Of a DNA stretch of 64,000 nt, positions 41,391 to 50,340 are shown piece after piece. Location of the stretch: positions 248,001 through 312,000 of the forward strand of contig NZ_JAJUWU010000003.1 of NCBI RefSeq assembly GCF_021390325.1, read 5' to 3'. The position numbers and the translations under genes are program-made. Every line of letters starts with the position of its first letter. Position 1 is the stretch's first letter. The notes beneath the pieces are model-generated. The model saw nothing but the letters and a program-made list of their open reading frames with translations. It ran no database searches and was not told the DNA's origin. The DNA comes from Jiella avicenniae (GTDB taxonomy: Bacteria > Pseudomonadota > Alphaproteobacteria > Rhizobiales > Rhizobiaceae).

Positions 41391-42731
41391 ATGGCGCAAG
41401 GCGGTCTCACCTGGCTGCAGATTCTCCGGCTGGCCCTGGTCCAGACCGGCCTCGGCGCGATGGTGGTGCTGACCACCTCGACGATGAACCGGGTGATGGT
41501 GGTCGAACTCGCCTTCCCGGCCATCGTGCCCGGCGCCCTCGTCGGCATCCATTACGCCCTTCAGCTGACGCGCCCGCTCTTCGGCCACGGCTCGGATGGC
41601 GGCCGGCGGCGCACCCCCTTCATCGTCGCGGGCCTGGCGGTCCTCGGCCTCGGCGCCGTCGCGGCCTCCGGCGCGACCGCCCTGATGCAACATCACCCGA
41701 CGGCCGGGATCCTCGCGGCGATTCTCGCCTTCGCCGCGATCGGCGTCGGCGTCGGCGCGGCGGGAACCAACCTCCTCACCCTGGTCGCGACCCACGTCGC
41801 CGCGGACCGTCGCGGACCCGCCGCGACGCTCATCTGGATGATGATGATCTTCGGCTTCGTCGTCACCACCGCCGTCGCCGGCAAGGTTCTCGATCCCTAT
41901 TCGCCCGAGCGGCTGATCGCCGTGACGGCCGCCGTCTGCGGCATCGCGTTCCTGGTCGCTCTTGCTGGCCTCGCGGGCATCGAACGGCCGGCACGCGAGA
42001 ACGAGGGGCGCGGGGCCTCTGCCCCCAAGCCTCCTTTCCGTCGGGCGCTCGAAGAGGTCTGGCGCGAGGCGGAAACCCGCCGGTTCACGATCTTCGTGGT
42101 CGTCTCGATGCTCGCCTATGCCGGCCAGGATCTCATCCTCGAACCCTTCGCGGGCATCGTCTTTTCGATGACCCCCGGCGAGACCACCGGCCTGTCGAGC
42201 GCCCAGCATGGCGGAACCTTTCTCGGCATGCTGCTCGTCGCGGCTCTTTCGCCGATCCTCGCGCCGCGGATGCGGAACGTCCTGACCAGACTGTCCGTCG
42301 CAGGCTGCCTCGCTTCGGCCCTGGCGCTGGCCATGCTCGCCGCCTCGGGCCTCGTTCCCGGCTTCCTGCCGATCGGGGTCCTGGTCTTTGCGCTCGGCCT
42401 CGGCAACGGCGTCTTCGCCGTCGCGGCGATCGGCAAGATGATGGCGCTTGCCCGCGAGGGTGAGCGCGGGCGCGAAGGGGTGCGCATGGGCGTATGGGGG
42501 GCGGCGCAGGCGATATCCTTCGGTGCAGGCGGCTTCCTCGGCACCGTTGCCGTCGATCTCGCCGGCCAGGTCATCGGGCCCGGCGGCGGCGCCTATGGCG
42601 TCGTCTTCGCGGTCGAGGCGCTGCTCTTCCTCGTCTCGGCGAAGCTGGTGACCACCACCGTCCGGCAGCATTCGCGAGCTCCGGGGGAAAGCGAAGAGAC
42701 GCGTTCATCCAACGAGGTGGTGCCGGCATGA
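41391..42731 (+). CDS. PucC-family protein Bch2 (bchG-bchP intergenic gene)
   Basis: A 446-residue, 12-helix protein of the PucC family, paralogous to lhaA. Segments TSTMNRVMVVELAFPAIVPG, LTRPLFGHGSDGGRRRTPFIV and AGQDLILEPFAGIVFSM correspond to the LhaA motifs. The gene at this position (BCH2/orf428) is thought to help bacteriochlorophyll delivery, but its exact role is not settled. It starts 3 bp after bchG and overlaps bchP (ATGA). Confidence 0.92.
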   Translation: MAQGGLTWLQILRLALVQTGLGAMVVLTTSTMNRVMVVELAFPAIVPGALVGIHYALQLTRPLFGHGSDGGRRRTPFIVAGLAVLGLGAVAASGATALMQHHPTAGILAAILAFAAIGVGVGAAGTNLLTLVATHVAADRRGPAATLIWMMMIFGFVVTTAVAGKVLDPYSPERLIAVTAAVCGIAFLVALAGLAGIERPARENEGRGASAPKPPFRRALEEVWREAETRRFTIFVVVSMLAYAGQDLILEPFAGIVFSMTPGETTGLSSAQHGGTFLGMLLVAALSPILAPRMRNVLTRLSVAGCLASALALAMLAASGLVPGFLPIGVLVFALGLGNGVFAVAAIGKMMALAREGERGREGVRMGVWGAAQAISFGAGGFLGTVAVDLAGQVIGPGGGAYGVVFAVEALLFLVSAKLVTTTVRQHSRAPGESEETRSSNEVVPA

Positions 42732-43951
42732 CGGACGAAACAAACGACATCGCGCACTTCGACGTCGTCGTCGTCGGCGGCGGCCCGGCCGGCGCTACGG
42801 CGGCGCAAGCCCTGGCCGAGGCCGGCCATTCCGTCGCCTTGCTCGACCGGGCCGGCCGCATCAAGCCATGCGGCGGCGCCATTCCGCCCCGTCTCGTCCG
42901 CGATTTCGACATTGCCCCGGAGCTTCTCGTCGCGCGCATCGCCAGCGCCCGGATGGTCTCGCCGTCGGACAAGCGCGTGCCGATGCCGATCGAGAACGGC
43001 TATGTCGGTATGGTCGATCGCGAACATTTCGACGAGTGGCTGCGCGATCGGGCGGCGGCCGCGGGCGCCACCCGCTTCACCGGCCGCTTCCAGGCGATCG
43101 AACGCGAGGGCGGCCGCACCCTGGTCCGCTTCCTGCCGTCATCCGGCACGGTCGAAGACGGCAACACCATGACGGAACGGCTGATTTCCACCCGTCTCGT
43201 CATCGGCGCAGACGGCGCCCGCTCTTCCGTCGGCCGGCAGGCGATCCCCGGTGCCGACAAGGTGCCCTGCGTCTTCGCCTATCACGAGATCGTCCGCGCC
43301 AAACCGGCCGCCCCCGAAGCCGATTACGATCCGGTGCGCTGCGACGTCTATTATCAGGGCCGGATCTCGCCGGACTTCTACGGCTGGGTGTTTCCCCATG
43401 GCGCCACCGCCTCGGTCGGCACGGGCAGCGCCATCAAGGGATACGGTCTGCGGCCGGCGGTCGAGCGGCTGCGCGAGACGGCCGGCCTTGCCGGCGCAGA
43501 GACCATCCGCCGGGAAGGCGCGCCGATCCCCCTGAAGCCGCTGAAGCGCTGGGACAACGGCCGCGACGTGATCCTCGCCGGCGACGCGGCGGGCGTCGTC
43601 GCGCCGGCATCGGGCGAAGGCATCTATTACGCCATGGTCAGCGCCCGGATGGTCGCCGAGGCGGCAGAGGCCTTTCTCGCCACCGGAAACGCCAGGGCCC
43701 TCGCCGCGGCGCGAAAAGCCTTCATGCGCGAGCATGGCCGGGTGTTCTGGATCCTCGGCATCATGCAGACCGTCTGGTACCGGTCGGACAAGCAGCGCGA
43801 GCGCTTCGTCTCGATCTGCCGCGACGAGGACGTGCAGCGCCTGACCTGGGAATCCTACATGAACAAGAAGTTGACGCGTCGCGACCCGGCGGCGCACCTG
43901 CGCATCTTCTTCAAGGATCTCGCCCATCTGTTCCGGCTGGTGTCGCCCTGA
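42728..43951 (+). CDS. bchP: Geranylgeranyl reductase
   Basis: A 407-residue flavoprotein that reduces the geranylgeranyl tail to phytyl. The FAD-binding GGGPAG motif is at residues 17-22, followed by the family motif RIKPCGGAIPPRLV and later DVILAGDAAGVVAPASGEGIYYAM. It is the last gene of the bchG operon. A convergent hypothetical gene follows 37 bp away, marking the cluster edge. Confidence 0.96.
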   Translation: MTDETNDIAHFDVVVVGGGPAGATAAQALAEAGHSVALLDRAGRIKPCGGAIPPRLVRDFDIAPELLVARIASARMVSPSDKRVPMPIENGYVGMVDREHFDEWLRDRAAAAGATRFTGRFQAIEREGGRTLVRFLPSSGTVEDGNTMTERLISTRLVIGADGARSSVGRQAIPGADKVPCVFAYHEIVRAKPAAPEADYDPVRCDVYYQGRISPDFYGWVFPHGATASVGTGSAIKGYGLRPAVERLRETAGLAGAETIRREGAPIPLKPLKRWDNGRDVILAGDAAGVVAPASGEGIYYAMVSARMVAEAAEAFLATGNARALAAARKAFMREHGRVFWILGIMQTVWYRSDKQRERFVSICRDEDVQRLTWESYMNKKLTRRDPAAHLRIFFKDLAHLFRLVSP

Positions 43952-43988
43952 CCGTCGTCGAAGGCGGCCGTCGGCCACATGCGGCCGA

Positions 43989-44642
43989 TCAGCCGGGAAT
44001 GGTCACGCCGCGATAGGAGGCGATGGCAAGCAGGATCGCGGCGCCGAGCACCGCGCCGATCATCAGCCAGATCAGCCCGATGGCGAAGTCGCTGGTCCTC
44101 GAACGCTGAGGCTTTGCCTGGGTTCTCTGCGCCTTGTCGGGAAAGCGGAGCGGCTCGTCGTCTTCCTCGGCATGCCTCGGACTGCGACCAGCCTGATGGA
44201 TCTCCCCCGCGCCCATCGCGTCGTCGGCGGCATAGGCCTTCTCGCGCTCGACGATCCGCGCGGCGACATAGTCGGTGACGCGATCGGCGATCACCCGCGG
44301 CTCGGTGGATTCGGCCATCGTCAGCCGGCCGATGCGGGTCTCGCGGACGAAGCGGTAGGTGCGCCGGTCGCGCGCCATCATGACGTTGGCCGTCCCGTCG
44401 ACCCACAGCCGGGGATGGCTGCCGCCGGAGATCGTGAAGTCGAAGAAGTCGTCGGCCGGGTCGAGTTCGCCGACGATCGGCTGAAGCTCTTCGGCGAGGA
44501 TTTCCAGACGCGCCCGATCGGCCTCGCGGATGTCGACGACGACGTCCGAGCGTTGCGCCGCGGCGATCTTCGCCTGCCGGACGGCGTCGGCCAGACGCTT
44601 CGTCCCCATCAGCTGCGCGATGTTGTCTCTCGACTCGCTCAT
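43989..44642 (-). CDS. Protein with C-terminal membrane anchor, unknown function
   Basis: A 217-residue protein. The N-terminal two thirds are soluble and mixed alpha/beta (DVVVDIREADRARLEILAEEL, FDFTISGGSHPRLWVDGTANVMM, DRRTYRFVRETRIGRLTMAE). A charged linker leads to one C-terminal membrane helix (IGLIWLMIGAVLGAAILLAIAS), so the bulk probably faces the cytoplasm. ATG 44642 is chosen; 23 further upstream codons have no family appearance. No function is recognised. Confidence 0.7.
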   Translation of the reverse strand: MSESRDNIAQLMGTKRLADAVRQAKIAAAQRSDVVVDIREADRARLEILAEELQPIVGELDPADDFFDFTISGGSHPRLWVDGTANVMMARDRRTYRFVRETRIGRLTMAESTEPRVIADRVTDYVAARIVEREKAYAADDAMGAGEIHQAGRSPRHAEEDDEPLRFPDKAQRTQAKPQRSRTSDFAIGLIWLMIGAVLGAAILLAIASYRGVTIPG

Positions 44643-44732
44643 TCTCGCCTCGAATCGACACGGTAACCGAAAATTAACCGTACCGGGCTTTGCGAGCGAA
44701 GGAAACACCACCCGGCGATCTCGGCCAAACGA

Positions 44733-45506
44733 CTATCCGGGCTCCGCCCTGCTGATCGCCCGGGCAACGGCGGCGCGCGTCTCGCCCGGCGCCTCGAAAG
44801 CCAGCATGTGGCCGACGCCGGCGAGCCGTCTCACGGCAAAGGCGGCGGGCAGGTTCTCGCTCTGCGCGACCGGCGTGACCGGGTCCGCTTCGCCCCAGAG
44901 GAGTTCGATGGGAATCTTCGTCTCCGCGACGGCATCGAGCGGCAGCACGCCCTGACGGCCGGACGAAAAGAGCAGGTGGAAGACATGGCGGACCTGATCT
45001 CGCGCATCGCAGTCGTTCAGGCCCTGCAAGGCTCCACCCGGAAGGGTGGAGCCCTCCGCCATCATGCCCCGCAGCGCGGCGACCCGGTCCTCCTCCGTCT
45101 CGGCCTCCATCATCCTTCGGATCGGCTCGACCCCGATCTGCGGCCCGAAGCCGCCCGGCGCGAGCAGCGTCAGCGACGACACCCGCGCGGGTTCGAACAG
45201 GGCCATCAGACAGGCCACCGCACCGCCCATGGAATGGCCGACGACATGGGCAGCATCAATGCCCCGGCGCCGCATCTCGGCGATGACCGCCCGCGCCGCC
45301 ACCTTCGGCGGGCCGAAGCCGGGGTAATCGCGCGACCGGCCGTGGCCGGGCAGGTCGAAGGCGAGGCACCGCCTTCCCTCGGCGGCAAAGGCTTCGGCGA
45401 GCGGGTCGAAGACCTCGGCCCGGCCGTCGAAGCCGTGCAGGAAGACGAGCGGCGGCCGGTCGCCGCCACCTCTTTCGATCGCGTGAAGACGCGGCTGGTC
45501 GTTCAA
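44733..45506 (-). CDS. Alpha/beta-fold hydrolase
   Basis: A 257-residue hydrolase. The oxyanion motif is LVFLHGFDGRAE, the nucleophile elbow is VVGHSMGGAVA (Ser), the acid is in LLWGEADPVTP and the His in AGVGHMLAFE. BchO, another alpha/beta hydrolase of photosynthesis clusters, was considered, but this protein has no special similarity to it and bchID are absent. The substrate is unknown. It lies between the cluster edge and leuA on the minus strand, 22 bp after leuA, and may share its transcript. Confidence 0.82.
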   Translation of the reverse strand: MNDQPRLHAIERGGGDRPPLVFLHGFDGRAEVFDPLAEAFAAEGRRCLAFDLPGHGRSRDYPGFGPPKVAARAVIAEMRRRGIDAAHVVGHSMGGAVACLMALFEPARVSSLTLLAPGGFGPQIGVEPIRRMMEAETEEDRVAALRGMMAEGSTLPGGALQGLNDCDARDQVRHVFHLLFSSGRQGVLPLDAVAETKIPIELLWGEADPVTPVAQSENLPAAFAVRRLAGVGHMLAFEAPGETRAAVARAISRAEPG

Positions 45507-45528
45507 AGCCGTCTCGTCGCGTGCCGGC

Positions 45529-47289
45529 TCATCTGGTGCCGGCCCGCTCGGCGAGAATGCGGTTCACAGCCGAGACGATGGCCTCGAGCGAGGCCGTGAC
45601 GATGTTCTTGTTGATCGCCGCGCCGAACAGCCGCCCGCCCGGATGGGCGATCTCCATGTAGCAGATGGCGCGGGCGTCGGAGCCGGCGCCGAGCGAATGC
45701 TCCGAATAGTCGAAGACCGAAAACTCGATGCCGAGATGGCGCTTGAGCGCGTCGATGAAGCCATCGATCGGGCCGGTGCCGTTGCCCTGGATGGTGATCT
45801 CCTTGCCGTCGTCGACGATCGTCGCCTCGACGACCCGCTCGCCCTTCACGCTCTGGTTCGGCCGGGTGAAGTGATCGACGAATTTCAGCCGCCCCTGCGG
45901 CTGCTCGACATAGCGCTCGATGAAGCGGTCGTAGATCGCCTTGACCGGCAATTCGACGCCCGTTTCGTCGGTGATCCTCTGGATGTCCTCGCGGAACTCG
46001 ATCTGCAGGTTGCGCGGCAGGTTGAGCCCGTAATCGGCCTGCAGGACATAGGCGATGCCGCCCTTGCCCGACTGCGAGTTGATGCGGATGATCGCCTCGT
46101 AACTGCGGCCGACGTCCTTCGGGTCGATCGGCAGATAGGGCACCTCCCAGACCTCGCTGTTGGCCGCGCGGCGGGCCTTCATGCCCTTGTTGATCGCGTC
46201 CTGATGCGAGCCGGAAAAGGCGGTGTAGACGAGTTCGCCGACATAGGGGTGACGCTCGGGAATCGCCAGCCTGTTGCAGTATTCGTAGACGTCCTTGATC
46301 CGGTTGATGTCCGAAACGTCGAGGCCGGGGTCGATCCCCTGCGTGTACATGTTCAGCGCCAGGGTCACGAGGTCGACGTTGCCGGTGCGCTCGCCATTGC
46401 CGAACAGCGTGCCCTCGACCCGGTCGGCGCCGGCCATCAGGCCGAGTTCCGTCGCGGCAATGGCGGTGCCGCGGTCGTTGTGCGGATGCAGCGAGACGAT
46501 GAGGTTCTCGCGGTCGTCGAGATTGCGGCACATCCATTCGATCTGGTCGGCATGGACGTTGGGCGTCGACATCTCGACCGTCGCCGGCAGGTTGACGATC
46601 AGCTTGTTCTCGGCCGTGGGCTGGATGATTTCCGCGACGGCGTTGCAGATCTCGGCGGCAAATTCCAGCTCGGTCCCGGTGAAGCTCTCCGGGGAATACT
46701 GGAAGCGATAACCGCCGCCGGCCTTCGCCGCCATGTCGGTGATCATCTTCGCAGCGTCCACCGCGATCTGCCTGATCCCGGCGCGATCCTTGTCGAACAC
46801 CACCCGGCGCTGCAGCTCGCTGGTCGAATTGTAGAAATGGACGATCGGCCGGACCGAACCTTCCAGAGAGTCGAAGGTCTTCTGGATCAACTCCGGCCGG
46901 CACTGGACGAGCACCTGCAGCGAGACGTCCTCGGGCGTGCCGCCCTGTTCGATGCACCAGCGGGCAAAATCGAAGTCGGTCTGCGAGGCCGACGGAAAGC
47001 CGATCTCGATCTCCTTGAAGTTCATCGCCAGCAGGAGCGCGAAGAAGCGCGCCTTGCGATCGTGGCCCATCGGATCGACCAGCGCCTGATTGCCGTCCCT
47101 GAGATCGACCGAGCACCAGATGGGCGCCTCGGTGATCGTCTTCGACGGCCAGCTGCGATCCGGCAAATCGATCGTGCCGTAGGGCCGGTACTTGCGCGGC
47201 GCGTCGTTCATGGTGCGCGCCGTCTCGCGCGGGCGCTCCGCCTGTCGCGCGGCTTCGGCGGCAAAGGGAGTGATGGGACTGACTGACAT
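45529..47289 (-). CDS. leuA: 2-isopropylmalate synthase
   Basis: A 586-residue enzyme that condenses acetyl-CoA with 2-oxoisovalerate in leucine synthesis. It is the long LeuA type: the N-terminal motif YRPYGTIDLPDRSWPSKTI, catalytic SVDLRDGNQALVDPMG, metal ligands in VSLHPHNDRGTA, and a C-terminal regulatory domain (GTGPIDGFIDALKRHLGIEF). ATG 47289 is used with AAGG upstream; ATG 47211 (MNDAPRKYRP) is an alternative. No Leu-rich leader peptide or attenuator was found upstream. Confidence 0.95.
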   Translation of the reverse strand: MSVSPITPFAAEAARQAERPRETARTMNDAPRKYRPYGTIDLPDRSWPSKTITEAPIWCSVDLRDGNQALVDPMGHDRKARFFALLLAMNFKEIEIGFPSASQTDFDFARWCIEQGGTPEDVSLQVLVQCRPELIQKTFDSLEGSVRPIVHFYNSTSELQRRVVFDKDRAGIRQIAVDAAKMITDMAAKAGGGYRFQYSPESFTGTELEFAAEICNAVAEIIQPTAENKLIVNLPATVEMSTPNVHADQIEWMCRNLDDRENLIVSLHPHNDRGTAIAATELGLMAGADRVEGTLFGNGERTGNVDLVTLALNMYTQGIDPGLDVSDINRIKDVYEYCNRLAIPERHPYVGELVYTAFSGSHQDAINKGMKARRAANSEVWEVPYLPIDPKDVGRSYEAIIRINSQSGKGGIAYVLQADYGLNLPRNLQIEFREDIQRITDETGVELPVKAIYDRFIERYVEQPQGRLKFVDHFTRPNQSVKGERVVEATIVDDGKEITIQGNGTGPIDGFIDALKRHLGIEFSVFDYSEHSLGAGSDARAICYMEIAHPGGRLFGAAINKNIVTASLEAIVSAVNRILAERAGTR

Positions 47290-47776
47290 CGGTTTTCAAC
47301 CTTGATCGCTCGGAACGCCCTCGCGAGGGGCCATGGCGCCGCCTTCATGCGGGAACGCGTCCGAATTTGCACGGATTTTGTGGGATGCAAGGGGCAGAGC
47401 GAAGTCGAGGCAGACCGCGCCGGCTCGACCGCCGGACGCCCCTTCGATCAACGGGTCCGACGGCCGCCGCTAAGCAGAAGAAGGAGCGGAAGGAGGCCGC
47501 GCGACGCCGTGGCGCGGGAAACGCGCGTACCGATGGCCGAAAAAATGGCGGGCGTCGAAATCATGGCCGGGAACGTAGCCAATCGTGCGCGGAATGCAAG
47601 ACGGATCGCGCCGATATCCGCGCGGGAGCCGGCGCAGGAGCGGACGTGCTCGTTCGGCGCACGGGAAGTCGATCGAAAAACTTTTCGTGACGCTAGGGTA
47701 GATTGATGCATCTCGGCAGGTTTCGTCCTATGAAGACGACCGGGGCTCGTGAATTCCTGCGGTCGAGGCCGTTCCC
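47290..47776. other. Divergent intergenic region, nothing recognised
   Basis: 487 bp between leuA and the tyrosinase gene. No gene, convincing promoter or terminator was found. Confidence 0.4.
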
Positions 47777-49360
47777 ATGCAGATGTCGAGACGTGGTGTT
47801 CTCAAAGCCGTCGCATCGCTGACGATGCTGGGCCTCCTGCCCGTGAGCTTCGAGCAACTCGCAAGTGCCCAACCGCTGAGGGTGCGCCACGACGCCCGCA
47901 CGGCCGAGGGCAAGGAAATGCTCAAGACCTACGCCCGGGCGGTCGACCTCATGAAACGGACCGGCGCCGGCACGCCGGCCTCTTGGACGTTTCAGTGGTA
48001 CACCCATGCGGTCAGCGGATCGTCCAGCAAGCTGGCGGAACTGAACCGGATCTACGGCAGCCAGCCGAGTCCGGACCGGGATCTCGCCAATCGCGTCTGG
48101 AGCACCTGCCAGGCCCATGGCAGCGGCACCTGGGAGCCGAACTTCCTGCCCTGGCACCGGGCGCTCATCCTGTTCTTCGAGGACACGATCCGGCGGGTGG
48201 CGGAGGACGACGGCTTCACCCTGCCCTACTGGAACTATACCGAGGACGCCTCGATCCCGGCCGAGTTCCGCCGCCCGAACGACCCGGCTTTCGCCTCGCT
48301 CTATCAGGCGAACCGCAATCCGGGCATCAATGACGGCCTCCCTCTGACGCGGGTCAAGGGCGGCCTGCCGGGACAGCTTCTGTCCCTCGCGGTCATGGAC
48401 GAGCGGCAATATTACGCCGGTCCCCAAGGTGCTCCGCAGGGTTTCAACGAGCGGATCGACAACGACCTGCACGGCTTCATCCACGTCAATACCGGGGGCA
48501 CCGAGAACATGGGGTCGGTGCCGTTCGCGGCGCAGGACCCGGTCTTCTGGATCCACCACTGCAACATCGACCGCATCTGGGCGGGATGGAACGCCGAGGG
48601 CGGCCGCAACCCGACCGGACGGCAGTGGGCGAGCGAGCAGATCCACGTCTTCGCGGACGCGACCGGCAACCGCATCGAGGTCTCGAACGGCCAGGTGACG
48701 GCGATCGAGCCGCTCGGTTACGCCTACGACACGCTGCCGCGCCGGCAGGTCGCCGTCGCCTCGCGCGAGACGGCACGGACGGCGGGATTGAGCGGAGCGG
48801 CTGCCGTGAACGACATTCTCGGCGGCGGCAGCACGCAGGTCGCGCAAGCCGGCCAGGACCGGAACGGCCAGGCCGGGCACGACCAGGCCGCCCCGGATCA
48901 GGCACAGGCGGCGCAGAGCGAGATGATGGCGACGACCGACCAACCGGTGGTTCTCGGGGCCTCGCCCACGGCGATCACCCTGACGCCGTCCCGGCGCGCC
49001 GCGCCGGTCCAGAGCTTCGCGCTCGAATTGAAGAACTCGCCGAAGCGCCAGTATCTCGTCCTCAGCGGTATCAAGACCGACATTCAGCCCGGAACGATCT
49101 ACAACGTCTTCGCCGGCCAGCCCGGCAGCCAGCCCGCGACGGGAGACAGCCCGAACTACGTCGGATCGCTGCAATTCTTCGACGCCCAGCCTTTCGGAGC
49201 GGAGGGCGGGACGAAGCCGGTGCGCTTCGTCTTCGACATCACCGACAAGATCCAGTCCGGAGTCATCACCGATCCGCTGAGCTATTACGTCCTGCCCGCC
49301 GACGATCCAGCTGCCAGCGCAAAGCCGGTGATCGGCACGATCGAGCTGGTCAACAACTGA
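47777..49360 (+). CDS. Tat-exported tyrosinase/polyphenol oxidase
   Basis: A 527-residue type-3 copper protein. A twin-arginine signal (MSRRGVLKAVASLTMLGLL) predicts export of the folded protein. CuA ligands are H77 (WYTHAV), H114 (CQAHG) and H127 (LPWHRALILFFE). CuB ligands are H232 and H236 (NDLHGFIH) and one of the HH pair (DPVFWIHHCNIDRIW). After a Gln/Ala-rich linker the C-terminal domain (residues about 400-527) is beta-rich, resembling the shielding domain of polyphenol oxidases. It would oxidise phenols to quinones. It is monocistronic. Confidence 0.9.
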   Translation: MQMSRRGVLKAVASLTMLGLLPVSFEQLASAQPLRVRHDARTAEGKEMLKTYARAVDLMKRTGAGTPASWTFQWYTHAVSGSSSKLAELNRIYGSQPSPDRDLANRVWSTCQAHGSGTWEPNFLPWHRALILFFEDTIRRVAEDDGFTLPYWNYTEDASIPAEFRRPNDPAFASLYQANRNPGINDGLPLTRVKGGLPGQLLSLAVMDERQYYAGPQGAPQGFNERIDNDLHGFIHVNTGGTENMGSVPFAAQDPVFWIHHCNIDRIWAGWNAEGGRNPTGRQWASEQIHVFADATGNRIEVSNGQVTAIEPLGYAYDTLPRRQVAVASRETARTAGLSGAAAVNDILGGGSTQVAQAGQDRNGQAGHDQAAPDQAQAAQSEMMATTDQPVVLGASPTAITLTPSRRAAPVQSFALELKNSPKRQYLVLSGIKTDIQPGTIYNVFAGQPGSQPATGDSPNYVGSLQFFDAQPFGAEGGTKPVRFVFDITDKIQSGVITDPLSYYVLPADDPAASAKPVIGTIELVNN

Positions 49361-49417
49361 GGATCCGCGCCTTGGCGCAGCCGGTGATGGAGAACCGTTC
49401 GGCGCCCGTCCCGGCCG

Positions 49418-50320
49418 TCAAAGCACCGGCACGCCGGTCTGCTTGGCCTCGTCCTCCGGCTCGACGTGGATCAGCACCCGGGCGCCGGTGAACAGCTCCT
49501 GCAGCGCGTCCTCGATCCGGTCACAGATCAGGTGGGATTTCGCCACGGTCATCTCCCCGGGCACGACCAGATGGAACTCGATGAACATGGCGCGCCCGGC
49601 AAGCCGCGTCTTCAGGTCGTGCACCTCGATCGCCCCCTCCGCATTCAGGGAAATCGTCTCGCGCACCTTGGCGTCCGATTCGGCGTCGATCGCCTGGTCC
49701 ATCAGCCCTGAAAGCGACGAGGTGACCACCCGCGTCCCTTCCCAGAGGATGTTGAGCGCGACCAGGGCGGCGAGGATCGGATCGAGGACCGTCCAGCCGG
49801 TCGCCGTCGCCACGGCGAGGCCGGCGATGACGCCGACCGAGGTGACGACGTCCGCCCGGATGTGGCGCCCGTCGGCGGAAAGCGCCGGCGAGCGGTGGGT
49901 CCGGCCGAGCCGCATCAGGAGGGTCGCCCAGACGGCATTGATTCCCGTCGCGAAGCCGTTCAAAAGCAGGCCTTCGAGCGGCGCGTCGAAGCCGCGCGGA
50001 TCCCAATAGGCGCCCCAGGCTTCCTTCAGGATGAGCAGCGCCGCGACGACGATGAGGACGCCCTCGACGACGGCGGAGAAATACTCGGCCTTGGTGTGGC
50101 CGAAGGGATGATCGCTGTCGGCCGGCTTGTAGCTGACGGCCACCGCCCAGAGCGCGACGAGGCCGGCGACGACGTTGACGATCGATTCCAGCGCGTCCGA
50201 AAACAGCGCCACCGAGCCCGTCAGCACATAGGCGTAATATTTGATCGCGAGAACGGCGATCGCTACGACGACGGTCGTCGCCGCCATGCGCATGGCGATC
50301 GGGGCTTTCGTATCCGGCAT
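49418..50320 (-). CDS. Cation diffusion facilitator (metal efflux) transporter
   Basis: A 300-residue CDF transporter, six helices plus a cytoplasmic C-terminal domain. The first metal-site half is SVALFSDALESIVN, the second is ADGRHIRADVVTSVGVI, and the HPFGHTKAEYFSA segment is typical. It exports a divalent metal such as Zn, Fe or Mn by proton antiport; which metal cannot be decided. Its start lies 20 bp downstream of trpE(G), so it may be co-transcribed. Confidence 0.92.
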   Translation of the reverse strand: MPDTKAPIAMRMAATTVVVAIAVLAIKYYAYVLTGSVALFSDALESIVNVVAGLVALWAVAVSYKPADSDHPFGHTKAEYFSAVVEGVLIVVAALLILKEAWGAYWDPRGFDAPLEGLLLNGFATGINAVWATLLMRLGRTHRSPALSADGRHIRADVVTSVGVIAGLAVATATGWTVLDPILAALVALNILWEGTRVVTSSLSGLMDQAIDAESDAKVRETISLNAEGAIEVHDLKTRLAGRAMFIEFHLVVPGEMTVAKSHLICDRIEDALQELFTGARVLIHVEPEDEAKQTGVPVL

Positions 50321-50340
50321 CGTCGATCCCGCCGCCGTCG

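Noticed and set aside
44733-45506. The alpha/beta hydrolase as BchO
   Set aside because: It has only the general catalytic motifs, and the usual bchI/bchD partners are absent.
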